Shown in pieces: positions 1 through 9,012 of a stretch of DNA of 64,000 bases. Source of the DNA: an uncultured Lachnospiraceae bacterium (lineage in GTDB: Bacteria; Bacillota; Clostridia; Lachnospirales; Lachnospiraceae); the NCBI GenBank assembly GCA_910583835.1, contig CAJTYM010000011.1:23485-87484 (forward strand), given 5' to 3'. How positions within the stretch are numbered: position 1 is the first letter of the stretch; the number at the start of each line of letters is the position of its first letter. Below the pieces are notes generated by a model that was not told where the DNA came from, made no database searches, and saw only the letters and a program-made list of their open reading frames with translations. A program made the translations under genes and the position numbers.

Positions 1-592
1 CCTGAGTGTCGAATATGAAGATAATATGGAACTGGTGGACCGGCGGATTAACAATTATTATAACCTTGCCAATACGAGGATTATGCTGATGGCAAGCAAT
101 GGCATCCGTCTGGAATCTGCTATCAGCGATTTCCTGAATGCAGTCGCCAAGCTGCCGGAAGACGAGCAGGAACTTTCCATGGAAAAAGCGGCGGACTGCA
201 CGCAGCTTACCAGCCAGAAATACGTGGGGTACAAATCTTTTGAGAAGACAAAGCGGCTGAAAAATGAGGGGGAAAATATAGGGCTTGCAATTGCGGAATT
301 GTCAGAAGAGGAAAAGAACTTAAAGACCGAAGAGTTATTTAAAAATGCGCCCAACCGATACTCAGTGGAGCGCGTGGTGAATTTCCTGGAAATGCAGTTT
401 GGCAATGACCGTGAAATCAATTTAAGAGAGCGGCAGCTAAAGACAAAAGAAGAGGTCCTGATGTTTGCGGCAGCGATGCTCTATGCCCAGAATGAGGAAT
501 TTCCATATGAGATAGAATTGTCTGAGGAGATGGTGAGGACGGATATTGCGGATATCAATCATATGGTAATCCGTAAATGTGCAGATGAATAA
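1..592 (+). CDS. jetA: Wadjet protein JetA, C-terminal part (cut by window start)
   Basis: This is the 3' part of the first gene of a Wadjet (JetABCD) operon. The reading frame is open from base 2 and about 196 residues are visible, compared with roughly 450-500 for the family. JetA is the MukF/kleisin-like subunit that bridges the JetC SMC-like ATPase in a complex that recognises and cleaves foreign circular DNA such as plasmids. The visible part is mostly helical and charged, and I see no catalytic motif, as expected for a kleisin. The assignment rests mainly on the ordered neighbours (DUF4194-like, SMC-like, Toprim-like). The stop codon is followed by a 54-bp gap to jetB, so one transcript is likely. 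The methionine at 26 is internal, not the start. Confidence 0.8.
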   Translation, partial: LSVEYEDNMELVDRRINNYYNLANTRIMLMASNGIRLESAISDFLNAVAKLPEDEQELSMEKAADCTQLTSQKYVGYKSFEKTKRLKNEGENIGLAIAELSEEEKNLKTEELFKNAPNRYSVERVVNFLEMQFGNDREINLRERQLKTKEEVLMFAAAMLYAQNEEFPYEIELSEEMVRTDIADINHMVIRKCADE

Positions 593-646
593 GTATATGA
601 CAATCTGCAAATAGGCAGAGTTATGATGACATAGATAGGAGAGTTT

Positions 647-1336
647 ATGGGTGATTTTAGTTTTATGAACAAAATGTCGGAGGAGGACGCGTACCTGTTT
701 AAACGGTGTATCCGAAAATTATTGGACGCGACGTTTATCGTGGCGGATAAAGAGGAACGGCTGTATGATTTCATATCTTCCGAATCGAACCAGTATGATA
801 TCAATACATATCTGGCAGCCATTGGGTATAAGGTGGTGGTTGAGGAGCGGATGCAGGTCGCCATGCTGCAGCAGAATGATGACGATATCGAAACGGTTGG
901 CTTAAAGCGGATTAATCTTCTGCGTTTTGAACCCAGGCAGGTCAGGCTTTTGCTGGTGCTGTGGCTGCTGTTTCTGGAGCGCATGGGGTATGCAGACCCG
1001 GTTTATGTGACGGTCGGCGACATCATAGACAAGTGTAAGATTTATAAGATAACGATGGCTCCCGCTGATTTTAAGAAGAATTACCGCCTGTTTAAAAGAT
1101 TCAGCCTGATAGATTACAGCGAGGATATTGCAACGGAAGATGGGAAAGTCAAACTGTATCCATCCTTGCAGTTCTGCATGGATATCGGGCAGCTAAAGCA
1201 GGTGATGGCAGAGTACGCCGCAGACGATGACCTTGAGGAGGAAATGGGCGGCATGGCAGAACTGGAAGCTGCGGATATGGAAATCCAGGAAGCAGGTATG
1301 GAAGCGGATATGGAAAGTGAGGACGAAGATGAGTAA
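647..1336 (+). CDS. jetB: Wadjet protein JetB (DUF4194, MukE-like)
   Basis: A 229-residue protein matching the size and position of JetB (DUF4194), the MukE-like winged-helix subunit that binds the kleisin JetA in the Wadjet complex. The ATG follows a TAGGAGAG ribosome site. The body is helical with an LLLVLWLLFLE hydrophobic helix around residues 100-111. The last 40 residues are very acidic (repeated E, D and M), ending in ESEDEDE. The gene overlaps jetC by 8 bp, which implies translational coupling. The acidic tail could be a flexible interaction segment, but that is inference. I see no catalytic residues. Confidence 0.88.
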   Translation: MGDFSFMNKMSEEDAYLFKRCIRKLLDATFIVADKEERLYDFISSESNQYDINTYLAAIGYKVVVEERMQVAMLQQNDDDIETVGLKRINLLRFEPRQVRLLLVLWLLFLERMGYADPVYVTVGDIIDKCKIYKITMAPADFKKNYRLFKRFSLIDYSEDIATEDGKVKLYPSLQFCMDIGQLKQVMAEYAADDDLEEEMGGMAELEAADMEIQEAGMEADMESEDEDE

Positions 1337-4300
1337 GACGGTTTTGCGCAGGATACAGCTTGTCAATTGGTATGGATTTACCAATACCACAATTCCGGTG
1401 TCGGAAGACCTGACCTTGATATCCGGTGAAAATGAGTGCGGAAAATCAACGATATTAGATGCCGTGAAGTATGCATATACTGGCGATACGCAGTTTAATA
1501 AAGCCACCAGCGCCTACAATACCGGGGTGGGAAAGCGCAACCTCATTTCTTACACGCGCTGCCTGTTGGACCCCAGTTCCGGCATATATGCCAGGTCTGC
1601 GGAAGACATACCGGTAGTTTATACGCATATTGCCCTGGAGTATTATGACCAGGTTAATGATAATCCATTTATTTTGGGGGTAGTGATTGAGACGGCAGTT
1701 ACGGATATCAGGGGGACGCATTGGTATGCTTTGGATAAGAAGACGCTGTCGGACATTTCTTTTGTATATGAAGAGGGGAAAGTGATAAAGCCATATGACG
1801 CTTCTGGTTTCCAGAAGAGATATGGCGTGTCCATGAAGAGTAAGAAAGAGGGCATCACGCTGTTTATGCAGATGACGGGCCTCAAGCTGCCATATCAGGA
1901 AGTGTCCAAGTACCAGCGGAAACTCAGGAACATTATGGCATATAATCCGGCGGCGAAAATTCAGGAATTTATCAAAGAATCTGTATTGGAAGAGCATAAT
2001 GTGAATTTTGACAAGCTGAAAGAGGCAAAGAAGAATATTGAGCAGATCAATAACAGCTTAGAGCAGATAAACCAGGAACTGCAGGACCTTGATTCTATCC
2101 TGGCTGATTATGACGAGCATGACAAGAAGAGCCTGCGCCTGAAAATAGACGACATAAAAATTATTTACCGAAATATTGTGCAGTGCCAGGCAAAAGAGCG
2201 CGAGGCGCAGGAAATTGTGGAGAAAAACCACATTACCTGTGAGTATCTGGAAAAAACAATTGAAGAGGAATCAAAGAAGATTGACGAACTGGAAATGCAC
2301 TTTTCCGAGGCGAAAAATGCCCTCAGTGAGCTGGATGTGTCCAAGGCGATTTTATCATCCAAACAATTGATTGATGAGTATGAAAGACAGTTGAAAAGGT
2401 TAAAGAGGGAGACGGAAGAGTTAGAAGTTTTTCAGAAAAGTATGCAGGAAATTGCGGCTATGCTGCGTGAAACAGAGATGCAGACAGAAGACTTGCACAT
2501 GGTCGGGAAACTTACGTCAAAGGAGATAGAACTGGCAGATAAGAAGCAGTTTGTAGGATTGCTAAAAGAGCAAATCCGTGCCTGCCGCGACAAACTGATT
2601 GCCGATAAGACAATGCTTGAGAGGGAGTTAGCAGAGATTGCAGAAAAGTGCACGGAGCAGGCGGCGATTATTGAAAACTGTAACAAGAATAAGCCGGATT
2701 ACACTTATGTAAGGGAGCAGATGGAGCTGATCCGTGAGATAAACCGTGAGTTCCAGAAACGTGGGATTGAGGATGAAGCGCGTATGGCGTTTGAATATGT
2801 GGTGGAGCTGAAAGAGGAAAGCTGGCGGGACGCCATAGAGGCATTTTTGGGAATCCACCGCTATGCGATTATTGTCTCGCCGGAGTCGTTTGCCATTGCC
2901 AATGCGGTGATGGATGGTTCCAGGCACCGCTATGTGGAATTGGTAAATACCACGCGCCTGATGGCGAAGCAGATATCATGCGAGGAAGATTCGGTATTTC
3001 AGTTCCTGCATATCCAGAATGAAACGGCGGCAAATTATTTTAAATTCTGGCTGGGGCGCATTCATGCTGTAGAGAAGGAGGATGTGCCCAAGTTTGACAA
3101 TGCTATGTCCAAGGAGGGCAAATTGAGCCGCAATATGGCAGTGACTTATGTGAACACGAAGAAGTTAAGGAGTTATTGTCTGGGCGGCAAGGCAATCGAA
3201 CTGAACCGGCTGTCAGCGGAAAAGAAATTGCGGGAACTGGAGAGCCGGGAACAGGAAGTTTTGTCCCAGCAGAAGAAATTGCAGGAGCAGTCAGAATTCC
3301 TGCAAAAAGGGCTGGATAGCTTTCGGGAATTTAACTTAAATGCTCACAGGGAAATGGCGCAGGCAACGGCAGATTGGAACGAGGAGAAAGGGCATTACCG
3401 GGAACTTTTGGAAGCGCAGAAAAATAACGCGGAATTCCTTGCCCTGCACGGACGTGTGACAGAGCTGGGCAGGCAACTGGAGGAGAAAAAAGCAGAGAAA
3501 GGCAGAAATCTGGACCAGAAGGTCACCTTGACGGCAGAGATTGCTGCTAAAGAAAACGAAATCAAAGAACATAGGCTGCGGGAAAAGGAAGCGCAGAAAC
3601 GTTTGCAAGAAGAGCGGCTGTCTGCCCAATCTGCGGTGGAGACGGCAATCCGGGAATACGATGGTTATCTGGCAGGAGAGAACAAAAACGGCAATATCCT
3701 GCAGTATGAGACGAAGACAAGGATTGACCGCCGTGTCCGCGAACTGGAGGCCAATATCAATGGCAAGCAGCAGTCGTATAACAACCGCAAACAGGAAGTG
3801 GACAGGCTGCCAATCGGTTTGCAGCAGGAAGCCGCTTACCAGAAACGCCGGGGCAAAATCTGGATTGACGACCTGCAGGGAATCCAGCAGAAATTAAAAG
3901 AACAGACCGTGACGTATGAGCGTATTTTTAAGCGGGAGTTTGTGCTCAGCATTTATGAGACGGCGCAGACCGCGCGCAGCGATATCTCCGATATCAACAA
4001 GGAACTGCGCAAGCTGCAGTTTTCCACGCGCTATCAGTTTGAGGTCAAGCTGTTAAATGACAGCTCCGATTATGCCAAAATCCTGCGCTATGCCAAATAT
4101 CTGCAGGAGACAAACAATATGGCGGATGAGGGGCAGATGACGTTAACGGGTTTCATGGGCTATGACAACGATGAGGTGGAGACGAGGGAAAAGGAAATCA
4201 AAGATATCATTAACAAGATTATCGATAAAAATGATGTGGCGGAAATCAAGAAGTTTGCTGATTACCGCAACTACATGAGCTATGAAATCATCATCAACAA

Positions 4301-4655
4301 TGATGAGGTGAAAGACGGAAAGCTGTCCAAACAGGTGGGCTATAGTTCTGGCGCCGGAACTCAGATTCCCTATACGCTGATTCTCTCCGCAGCCTTGTCC
4401 ATGCTGTATAATGTGCGCGTAAATTCTGTGCGGCTGATTTTTATTGACGAGCCGTTTGAGAAGATGAGTGACCACAATATCAAGCTGATGCTGGACTTTT
4501 TCAAGAACCAGGATTTCCAGGTAATCTTCTGTGCGCCGCCTAATAAGCTGGAGTCCATTGGAAGCGAGTGCGGGGTGATTATTCCGGTTTTTAAATTGGG
4601 CAATGACAACATGCAGATTGGAAAGGTTAAATTCCATGGACAGGAAAGATTATAA
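1329..4655 (+). CDS. jetC: Wadjet SMC-like ATPase JetC
   Basis: An SMC/MukB/SbcC-like ATPase of 1108 residues, the loop-extruding motor of the Wadjet plasmid-restriction complex. The Walker A motif GENECGKST lies at residues 33-41. A long Glu/Lys/Gln-rich coiled coil fills roughly residues 210-960, interrupted by a hinge-like globular region around 500-620. Near the C-terminus are the signature-like GYSSGAGTQIPY and the Walker B motif LIFIDEPFEK. I start it at the ATG at 1329, which gives MSKTVLRRIQLVNWYGF and overlaps jetB by 8 bp; an upstream in-frame start would add a nonsense extension read from the jetB coding region. The gene overlaps jetD by 20 bp. All ATPase motifs look intact. Confidence 0.93.
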   Translation: MSKTVLRRIQLVNWYGFTNTTIPVSEDLTLISGENECGKSTILDAVKYAYTGDTQFNKATSAYNTGVGKRNLISYTRCLLDPSSGIYARSAEDIPVVYTHIALEYYDQVNDNPFILGVVIETAVTDIRGTHWYALDKKTLSDISFVYEEGKVIKPYDASGFQKRYGVSMKSKKEGITLFMQMTGLKLPYQEVSKYQRKLRNIMAYNPAAKIQEFIKESVLEEHNVNFDKLKEAKKNIEQINNSLEQINQELQDLDSILADYDEHDKKSLRLKIDDIKIIYRNIVQCQAKEREAQEIVEKNHITCEYLEKTIEEESKKIDELEMHFSEAKNALSELDVSKAILSSKQLIDEYERQLKRLKRETEELEVFQKSMQEIAAMLRETEMQTEDLHMVGKLTSKEIELADKKQFVGLLKEQIRACRDKLIADKTMLERELAEIAEKCTEQAAIIENCNKNKPDYTYVREQMELIREINREFQKRGIEDEARMAFEYVVELKEESWRDAIEAFLGIHRYAIIVSPESFAIANAVMDGSRHRYVELVNTTRLMAKQISCEEDSVFQFLHIQNETAANYFKFWLGRIHAVEKEDVPKFDNAMSKEGKLSRNMAVTYVNTKKLRSYCLGGKAIELNRLSAEKKLRELESREQEVLSQQKKLQEQSEFLQKGLDSFREFNLNAHREMAQATADWNEEKGHYRELLEAQKNNAEFLALHGRVTELGRQLEEKKAEKGRNLDQKVTLTAEIAAKENEIKEHRLREKEAQKRLQEERLSAQSAVETAIREYDGYLAGENKNGNILQYETKTRIDRRVRELEANINGKQQSYNNRKQEVDRLPIGLQQEAAYQKRRGKIWIDDLQGIQQKLKEQTVTYERIFKREFVLSIYETAQTARSDISDINKELRKLQFSTRYQFEVKLLNDSSDYAKILRYAKYLQETNNMADEGQMTLTGFMGYDNDEVETREKEIKDIINKIIDKNDVAEIKKFADYRNYMSYEIIINNDEVKDGKLSKQVGYSSGAGTQIPYTLILSAALSMLYNVRVNSVRLIFIDEPFEKMSDHNIKLMLDFFKNQDFQVIFCAPPNKLESIGSECGVIIPVFKLGNDNMQIGKVKFHGQERL

Positions 4656-5853
4656 AAGGCTGGTGCTTGAGAAATTACTGAAAAAGTACCATAACCGTGT
4701 AGCGAAAAACAGAGACACCAACAGGCGCATCATCTTAAAGCCGCAGGAATTATATAAGAATTATGCAGACAATAATGCCGATATCAGCGAGAAACAGCGT
4801 TTGGATGAAGCTGTTCATGCGCTGATGGATTTAGGCATGGTTACAGTAGACTGTCTGAAATTCAGTACCGATATGGAGAAAATATATCTCTGTGAAGAGA
4901 ACGTAGATGCGGTTAATGGATATCTCAAAGATAATTACGGCATGACGCCGCAACACGTCCTTTCGGAACAGGTAAAGCGGCTGGTGCAGCAGTATGCTTT
5001 TTTGGGAGAACTGACCGGGCATTATGCCGAGAGCATACGGACACAGGCAGAAGACCCCAGGCAGCAGATAGACTTATCAAGAATGGAAGCGAATCTGCAA
5101 ATGCTGGATTTCCTGCAGAGAAATGGAGAAGACTTGTATGTGCGGGAACTGTCCAGCCTGGTGTATGGCGATTCCAAATGGTTTGAGCAGAATAATTACG
5201 AGGAAATCTGCAGCATTGTCCGGGAAGCGCTTCATATGCCCAGGGAGGAGACGGAGCGCAATGATGAAATACTTGCCCATTACCATGTCACGCCCGCAGA
5301 GCAGGAAATACTCATAAAAGGAGACTGGAAAATTGTCTGGGCTGATTGTGCGATAGAGACGGCAAAATTAAAGGGCGGCATTGCCATATCCTCAAGCGAC
5401 ATCAAGGATATCCGCAAAATCACAGTCCGTGCAGCCAATCTGATGACCATCGAGAATAAAACTTCCTACCAGAGAATGGCGGATTCCAATTCGGCAATGA
5501 TGTACCTTGGCGGTTTTGCCAGCCGACCCCAGATTGCGTTTTTAAAGAGGGTAATTGCAGACAATCCGGCGCTTGTTACTTATCATTTTGGAGATATTGA
5601 CGTTGGCGGATTTCTCATTCACAATCATCTATGCAAGGCTGTGGGCAAGGAGTTCAAATTGTATTGTATGGGCATTGCGCAGCTTATGGACGAGCGATTC
5701 CGTAAGTGCTTAAAACCGCTTACCGATCATGACCTCAACCGTCTGCAGGGATTGGTGGCAAAAGAGCCGTACCGGGAGGTGGCTGCATATATGGAGGAGC
5801 GGCGCGTGAAGCTGGAGCAGGAGATTGTCAGTTATTATCTTAAGGAGCAGTGA
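4636..5853 (+). CDS. jetD: Wadjet nuclease subunit JetD (Toprim-like)
   Basis: A 405-residue protein matching JetD (DUF3322/DUF2220), the topoisomerase VI-A-like subunit that cuts DNA in Wadjet. The N-terminal half is probably the DNA-binding arm. The C-terminal half carries Toprim-type acidic motifs: a glutamate in LMTIENKTSYQRM and a DxD-type motif in HFGDIDVGGFLIH, the expected metal-binding residues, both intact. The ATG at 4636 gives MDRKDYKRL and overlaps the jetC stop region by 20 bp. Its TGA overlaps the ATG of the next ATPase gene by one base (TGATG), so that gene is probably co-translated. Catalytic residues come from family knowledge plus visible motifs. Confidence 0.9.
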   Translation: MDRKDYKRLVLEKLLKKYHNRVAKNRDTNRRIILKPQELYKNYADNNADISEKQRLDEAVHALMDLGMVTVDCLKFSTDMEKIYLCEENVDAVNGYLKDNYGMTPQHVLSEQVKRLVQQYAFLGELTGHYAESIRTQAEDPRQQIDLSRMEANLQMLDFLQRNGEDLYVRELSSLVYGDSKWFEQNNYEEICSIVREALHMPREETERNDEILAHYHVTPAEQEILIKGDWKIVWADCAIETAKLKGGIAISSSDIKDIRKITVRAANLMTIENKTSYQRMADSNSAMMYLGGFASRPQIAFLKRVIADNPALVTYHFGDIDVGGFLIHNHLCKAVGKEFKLYCMGIAQLMDERFRKCLKPLTDHDLNRLQGLVAKEPYREVAAYMEERRVKLEQEIVSYYLKEQ

Positions 5854-6671
5854 TGGTTTATTTAAGCAGTTTTCTATTTTCGGATAAAACGGTGCGTAAT
5901 CCCAATATTTACCCATACAATGTATTTGCAAGAAAAGCAGAGAAAGTGCTGCTTTTTCGCCCGGTTACGATTCTGTATGGCAACAATGCCTCCGGCAAGT
6001 CCACAATGCTCAATATCATTGCCAATAAGCTGAAGCTGGAAGGGCTGGAATATGCGACCAGCAATATGTTTGGATCAACCTCCTATTTCATGCAGTTTAT
6101 TGATGAATGCCAGTATTCTCTGGGAGAAGATGAGGAGGGAATGCCGGTTGCCATTCCCAAGGGAAGCCGCTATATCAAGAGCGAGGATATCCTGTATGAG
6201 ATTAAGAAAATCCAGCAGGAGCAAATATTGGCGGATGGGTATGTATATGAGCATATCCGCAGGGGAATGCCCAAAGGGCAGAGGGAAAGCCTGAAAAATT
6301 CTTATAAAATGAAAAAAGATTTGGAATGCCTGGCATTTGCCCAGGAGAAATATTCCAATGGAGAGACGACATTGCAGATGTTGGAAGATTATCTTGAACC
6401 GGATGCGCTGTATCTCTTAGATGAGCCGGAAGTCTCCCTCTCACCGGCCAATCAGGTTGCGCTGGCGGAACAGTTGAATAAAATGGCAAGGTTTCTGGGC
6501 TGCCAGTTCATTATCTCCACGCACTCACCGTTCATGCTGGGGACGCTCAATGCTAAGATTTATGATTTGGACACCGGGGAACTGGAAGAAAAGAAGTGGA
6601 CGGAACTTGCGAATGTGCGGTATTTTTATGAGTTTTTCAGGAAATATAGGGAGGAGTTTGAAAATCATTGA
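5853..6671 (+). CDS. AAA/ABC-type ATPase (COG3910-like) attached to the Wadjet operon
   Basis: A compact single-domain ABC-type ATPase of 272 residues. It has a Walker A motif (YGNNASGKST, about residues 44-53), an ABC signature-like YSNGE, a Walker B motif (LYLLDEPEVSLSP) and an H-loop in IISTHSPFML. The architecture resembles COG3910 predicted ATPases, a family frequent near defence and DNA-repair genes. There is no transmembrane segment, so it is not a transporter subunit. The ATG at 5853 overlaps the jetD stop; a GTG at 5850 is an alternative. Because it is translationally coupled to jetD it may be a fifth component or regulator of this Wadjet system. This is inference; canonical Wadjet needs only JetABCD. 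Confidence 0.75.
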   Translation: MVYLSSFLFSDKTVRNPNIYPYNVFARKAEKVLLFRPVTILYGNNASGKSTMLNIIANKLKLEGLEYATSNMFGSTSYFMQFIDECQYSLGEDEEGMPVAIPKGSRYIKSEDILYEIKKIQQEQILADGYVYEHIRRGMPKGQRESLKNSYKMKKDLECLAFAQEKYSNGETTLQMLEDYLEPDALYLLDEPEVSLSPANQVALAEQLNKMARFLGCQFIISTHSPFMLGTLNAKIYDLDTGELEEKKWTELANVRYFYEFFRKYREEFENH

Positions 6672-6696
6672 CTTAATGTAACGTATATGTTACATT
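6668..6696 (+). promoter_or_regulatory. Promoter with embedded palindromic operator of the Xre/helicase cassette
   Basis: A sigma-A-like promoter: -35 TTGACT at 6668-6673, 17-bp spacer, -10 TACATT at 6691-6696. A palindrome with perfect 8-bp arms AATGTAAC (6675-6682) and GTTACATT (6689-6696) around a 6-bp centre fills the spacer and covers the -10. It lies 26 bp upstream of the Xre gene, so autorepression by that protein is the simplest reading. Confidence 0.7.
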
Positions 6697-6721
6697 GAAA
6701 GTGTGGATGAGGTGTAGATAA

Positions 6722-6985
6722 ATGAAAATTTCTGAAGAAAACAATGACATCATAGATAAGCAAAAGAAGATAAGGCAGAATATCATAAATCAATATATTA
6801 AATATAGAAAGATAAGAAATCTTACGCAAGGAGAATTAGCCGATATTATGGGAATTAAAAGACCGAATATAAGCAGATTTGAGACTGGTCAATATAACCC
6901 TTCCCTGGATTTGTTAGTTAAAATGGCGGAAAGCATGGATTTGGAAATCAGGATAGATTTAATTGATAAGCAGGAGGAACGATAG
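6722..6985 (+). CDS. Xre-family helix-turn-helix regulator
   Basis: A small DNA-binding protein of 87 residues with a Cro/CI-type helix-turn-helix at about residues 25-80: LTQGELADIMGIKRPNISRFE followed by NPSLDLLVKMAESM. It is the first gene of an AT-rich three-gene cassette. Its TAG overlaps the GTG start of the helicase-like gene by one base, so the two are co-expressed. The palindrome over its promoter suggests negative autoregulation, a common control for defence or toxin-antitoxin modules. It could also be an antitoxin-like component of the cassette; sequence alone cannot decide. Confidence 0.85.
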   Translation: MKISEENNDIIDKQKKIRQNIINQYIKYRKIRNLTQGELADIMGIKRPNISRFETGQYNPSLDLLVKMAESMDLEIRIDLIDKQEER

Positions 6986-9006
6986 TGGTGGATAACAGCA
7001 ATAGTTTATTTTATACGAATGTAGAAAATAAGGATGGGGTAGAAGGGTTTTTTGCTGCATTAGAAGAGTATGCGAAAGAAGGGATTAATCCGGTATATAT
7101 TATTAACAGGCCTTTGGAAGAGAAAGCAGCCGTTTATGGATATGAAAAGGCAATCGTAGTATTAATTCCCAAACATAAAATTATGTTTGTAAATTATGGA
7201 AACAATGAAGAGAAATTTAAGATTTTTGTGGGAGATTTTACGGAAGATTTAGGGCAGCTGTCCAGAAAATATAAATACATGGAAATCTTGGGAAGACCAA
7301 GGGAATGGAAAGATGATTTTATCGCAGCATTTCATTATGAAGAGATAAAGAACCTTGAATTAAAAGATTTTCTGGAAGAAAATAAATTGCCAACCAAAGA
7401 AGCTGCCAGAAAAGGGGAATTTCTGATTTCCCTATTAACTGGCAGTATCAATGATGTAGACCGAACGGGAATTGATTATCCCGACACCTTACTGGAAAAG
7501 ATAAGGAGAAAGATTATTCTGTTTGACGGAGATCAGACAAGGTTTATTTTTGATGAGCCGGATAAAGACAAAATTGTCATTCAGGGATTAGCCGGAACAG
7601 GGAAAACAGAATTATTGCTGCATAAAATAAAAGAATTGTATTTAAACAAGCAGGAATTAAAAATAGTATTTACCTGCCATAATAAAATACTGGCAGAAAA
7701 TTTAAGAGAAAGAATACCTGAGTTTTTTGATTTTATGAGGGTAGACGAGCAGATTAAATGGAATGAGAAATTATGGGTTATGAGCGGCTGGGGTTCCAAA
7801 AGCGATTCAAATTCTGGAGTGTATAGTTATATATGCAACCATTATAATATCCCATTTGAGAGATATTCTTATAGTATTACATTTGATGGCGTGTGCAGGA
7901 GGGCTTTAGAGAAATTATCTGAGATAACTGATTTTGAACCATGTTTTGACTATATTTTGATTGATGAAAGTCAGGATTTTGCAGATGGTTTTTTTGAGTT
8001 ATGCAAAAAAGTCACTAGAAATTGCCTGTATATTGCGGGGGATATATTTCAGAATGTTTTTGAGAGGGAATCTGTCAGTGAAGTGGATCCTGATTTCCTG
8101 CTGAATAAATGCTATCGGACAGATCCGAAAACGCTTATGTGTGCCCATGCGATTGGTATGGGCTTGTTTGCCGATAACCCTGATAAGTATTTAAGGTGGC
8201 TGGATGATAAGGCGTGGGAGGCGTGTGGGTATGACATAGAAAAGCAAAATGGGTTTTATAATCTGCACAGGCAGCCCCTGCGGCGATTTGAAGATCTGGG
8301 GAATACAGGGATTAAAAATATTGAAATTCTTTCCATTGACAGAAAGCAGTATGCGAATCAAATCTTAAGTATCATTGAACAATTGAAACAACAAAACCCT
8401 ACGCTGAGACCAGATGATATAGGAATTATGTTTTTAGAAAACAGTAATAGCAATTATCAGTTGGCCAATGTTCTTCAAATTGAAATTGAAGAGGTATTTG
8501 GATGGGATGTCAATATAGGTTATGAATCGAAAGAAAAAAGAAAAGGCACCGTTTTTATAAGCAATAAAAATAATGTAAAGGGTCTGGAATTCCCATTTGT
8601 AATTTGTATTATGCAAAATATATTAGACAGAGATTTACAAAATAGAAATTCGATTTATATGATGTTGACGCGTTCCTTTATAACATCTTATTTTATTATA
8701 CCCAACGAAGAACAGGAAATAGCTGGAAAGATAGCCAAGGGAGTAGATTTTGTGGATAAGAATGGCTATCTCCATGTAAAGGAGCCAACTCCAGAGCAAA
8801 AGAAAAACTTAAATAATGCAATTATCAATAGAGATAATATCTACAAATCACAGCATGATATAGTGGAAGAAATAATGGATAAAGAGAATATAGAAAAGCC
8901 GTATAGAAGTAAACTGCATAATATAATTAAAACTGCTTATAAGGACGAACTTGACCGTGACAGATTATATGAAATCATAAGGATGAATTATAGCCTGATG
9001 AACTAA
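6985..9006 (+). CDS. Superfamily 1 (UvrD/Rep-like) helicase-type ATPase with novel N-terminal domain
   Basis: A 673-residue protein. Residues 1-180 form a domain I do not recognise. Residues 190-640 carry SF1 motifs: Walker A GLAGTGKTELL (about 200), a motif II of DES rather than DEAD type in ILIDESQDF (about 330), and late motifs including VKGLEFPFVICI and YMMLTRSF, resembling UvrD VKGLEF and VALTRA. The start is GTG, with AGGAGG 8 bp upstream inside the Xre gene. Base composition is clearly more AT-rich than the Wadjet genes, which suggests separate acquisition. Likely a defence-associated helicase or translocase acting on phage or plasmid nucleic acid; the exact role is unknown. Confidence 0.75.
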   Translation: MVDNSNSLFYTNVENKDGVEGFFAALEEYAKEGINPVYIINRPLEEKAAVYGYEKAIVVLIPKHKIMFVNYGNNEEKFKIFVGDFTEDLGQLSRKYKYMEILGRPREWKDDFIAAFHYEEIKNLELKDFLEENKLPTKEAARKGEFLISLLTGSINDVDRTGIDYPDTLLEKIRRKIILFDGDQTRFIFDEPDKDKIVIQGLAGTGKTELLLHKIKELYLNKQELKIVFTCHNKILAENLRERIPEFFDFMRVDEQIKWNEKLWVMSGWGSKSDSNSGVYSYICNHYNIPFERYSYSITFDGVCRRALEKLSEITDFEPCFDYILIDESQDFADGFFELCKKVTRNCLYIAGDIFQNVFERESVSEVDPDFLLNKCYRTDPKTLMCAHAIGMGLFADNPDKYLRWLDDKAWEACGYDIEKQNGFYNLHRQPLRRFEDLGNTGIKNIEILSIDRKQYANQILSIIEQLKQQNPTLRPDDIGIMFLENSNSNYQLANVLQIEIEEVFGWDVNIGYESKEKRKGTVFISNKNNVKGLEFPFVICIMQNILDRDLQNRNSIYMMLTRSFITSYFIIPNEEQEIAGKIAKGVDFVDKNGYLHVKEPTPEQKKNLNNAIINRDNIYKSQHDIVEEIMDKENIEKPYRSKLHNIIKTAYKDELDRDRLYEIIRMNYSLMN

Positions 9007-9012
9007 AGGAAG

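Noticed and set aside
1227..1328. Upstream extension of JetC
   Set aside because: It would be read from the jetB coding region in another frame; the ATG at 1329 matches the family start.
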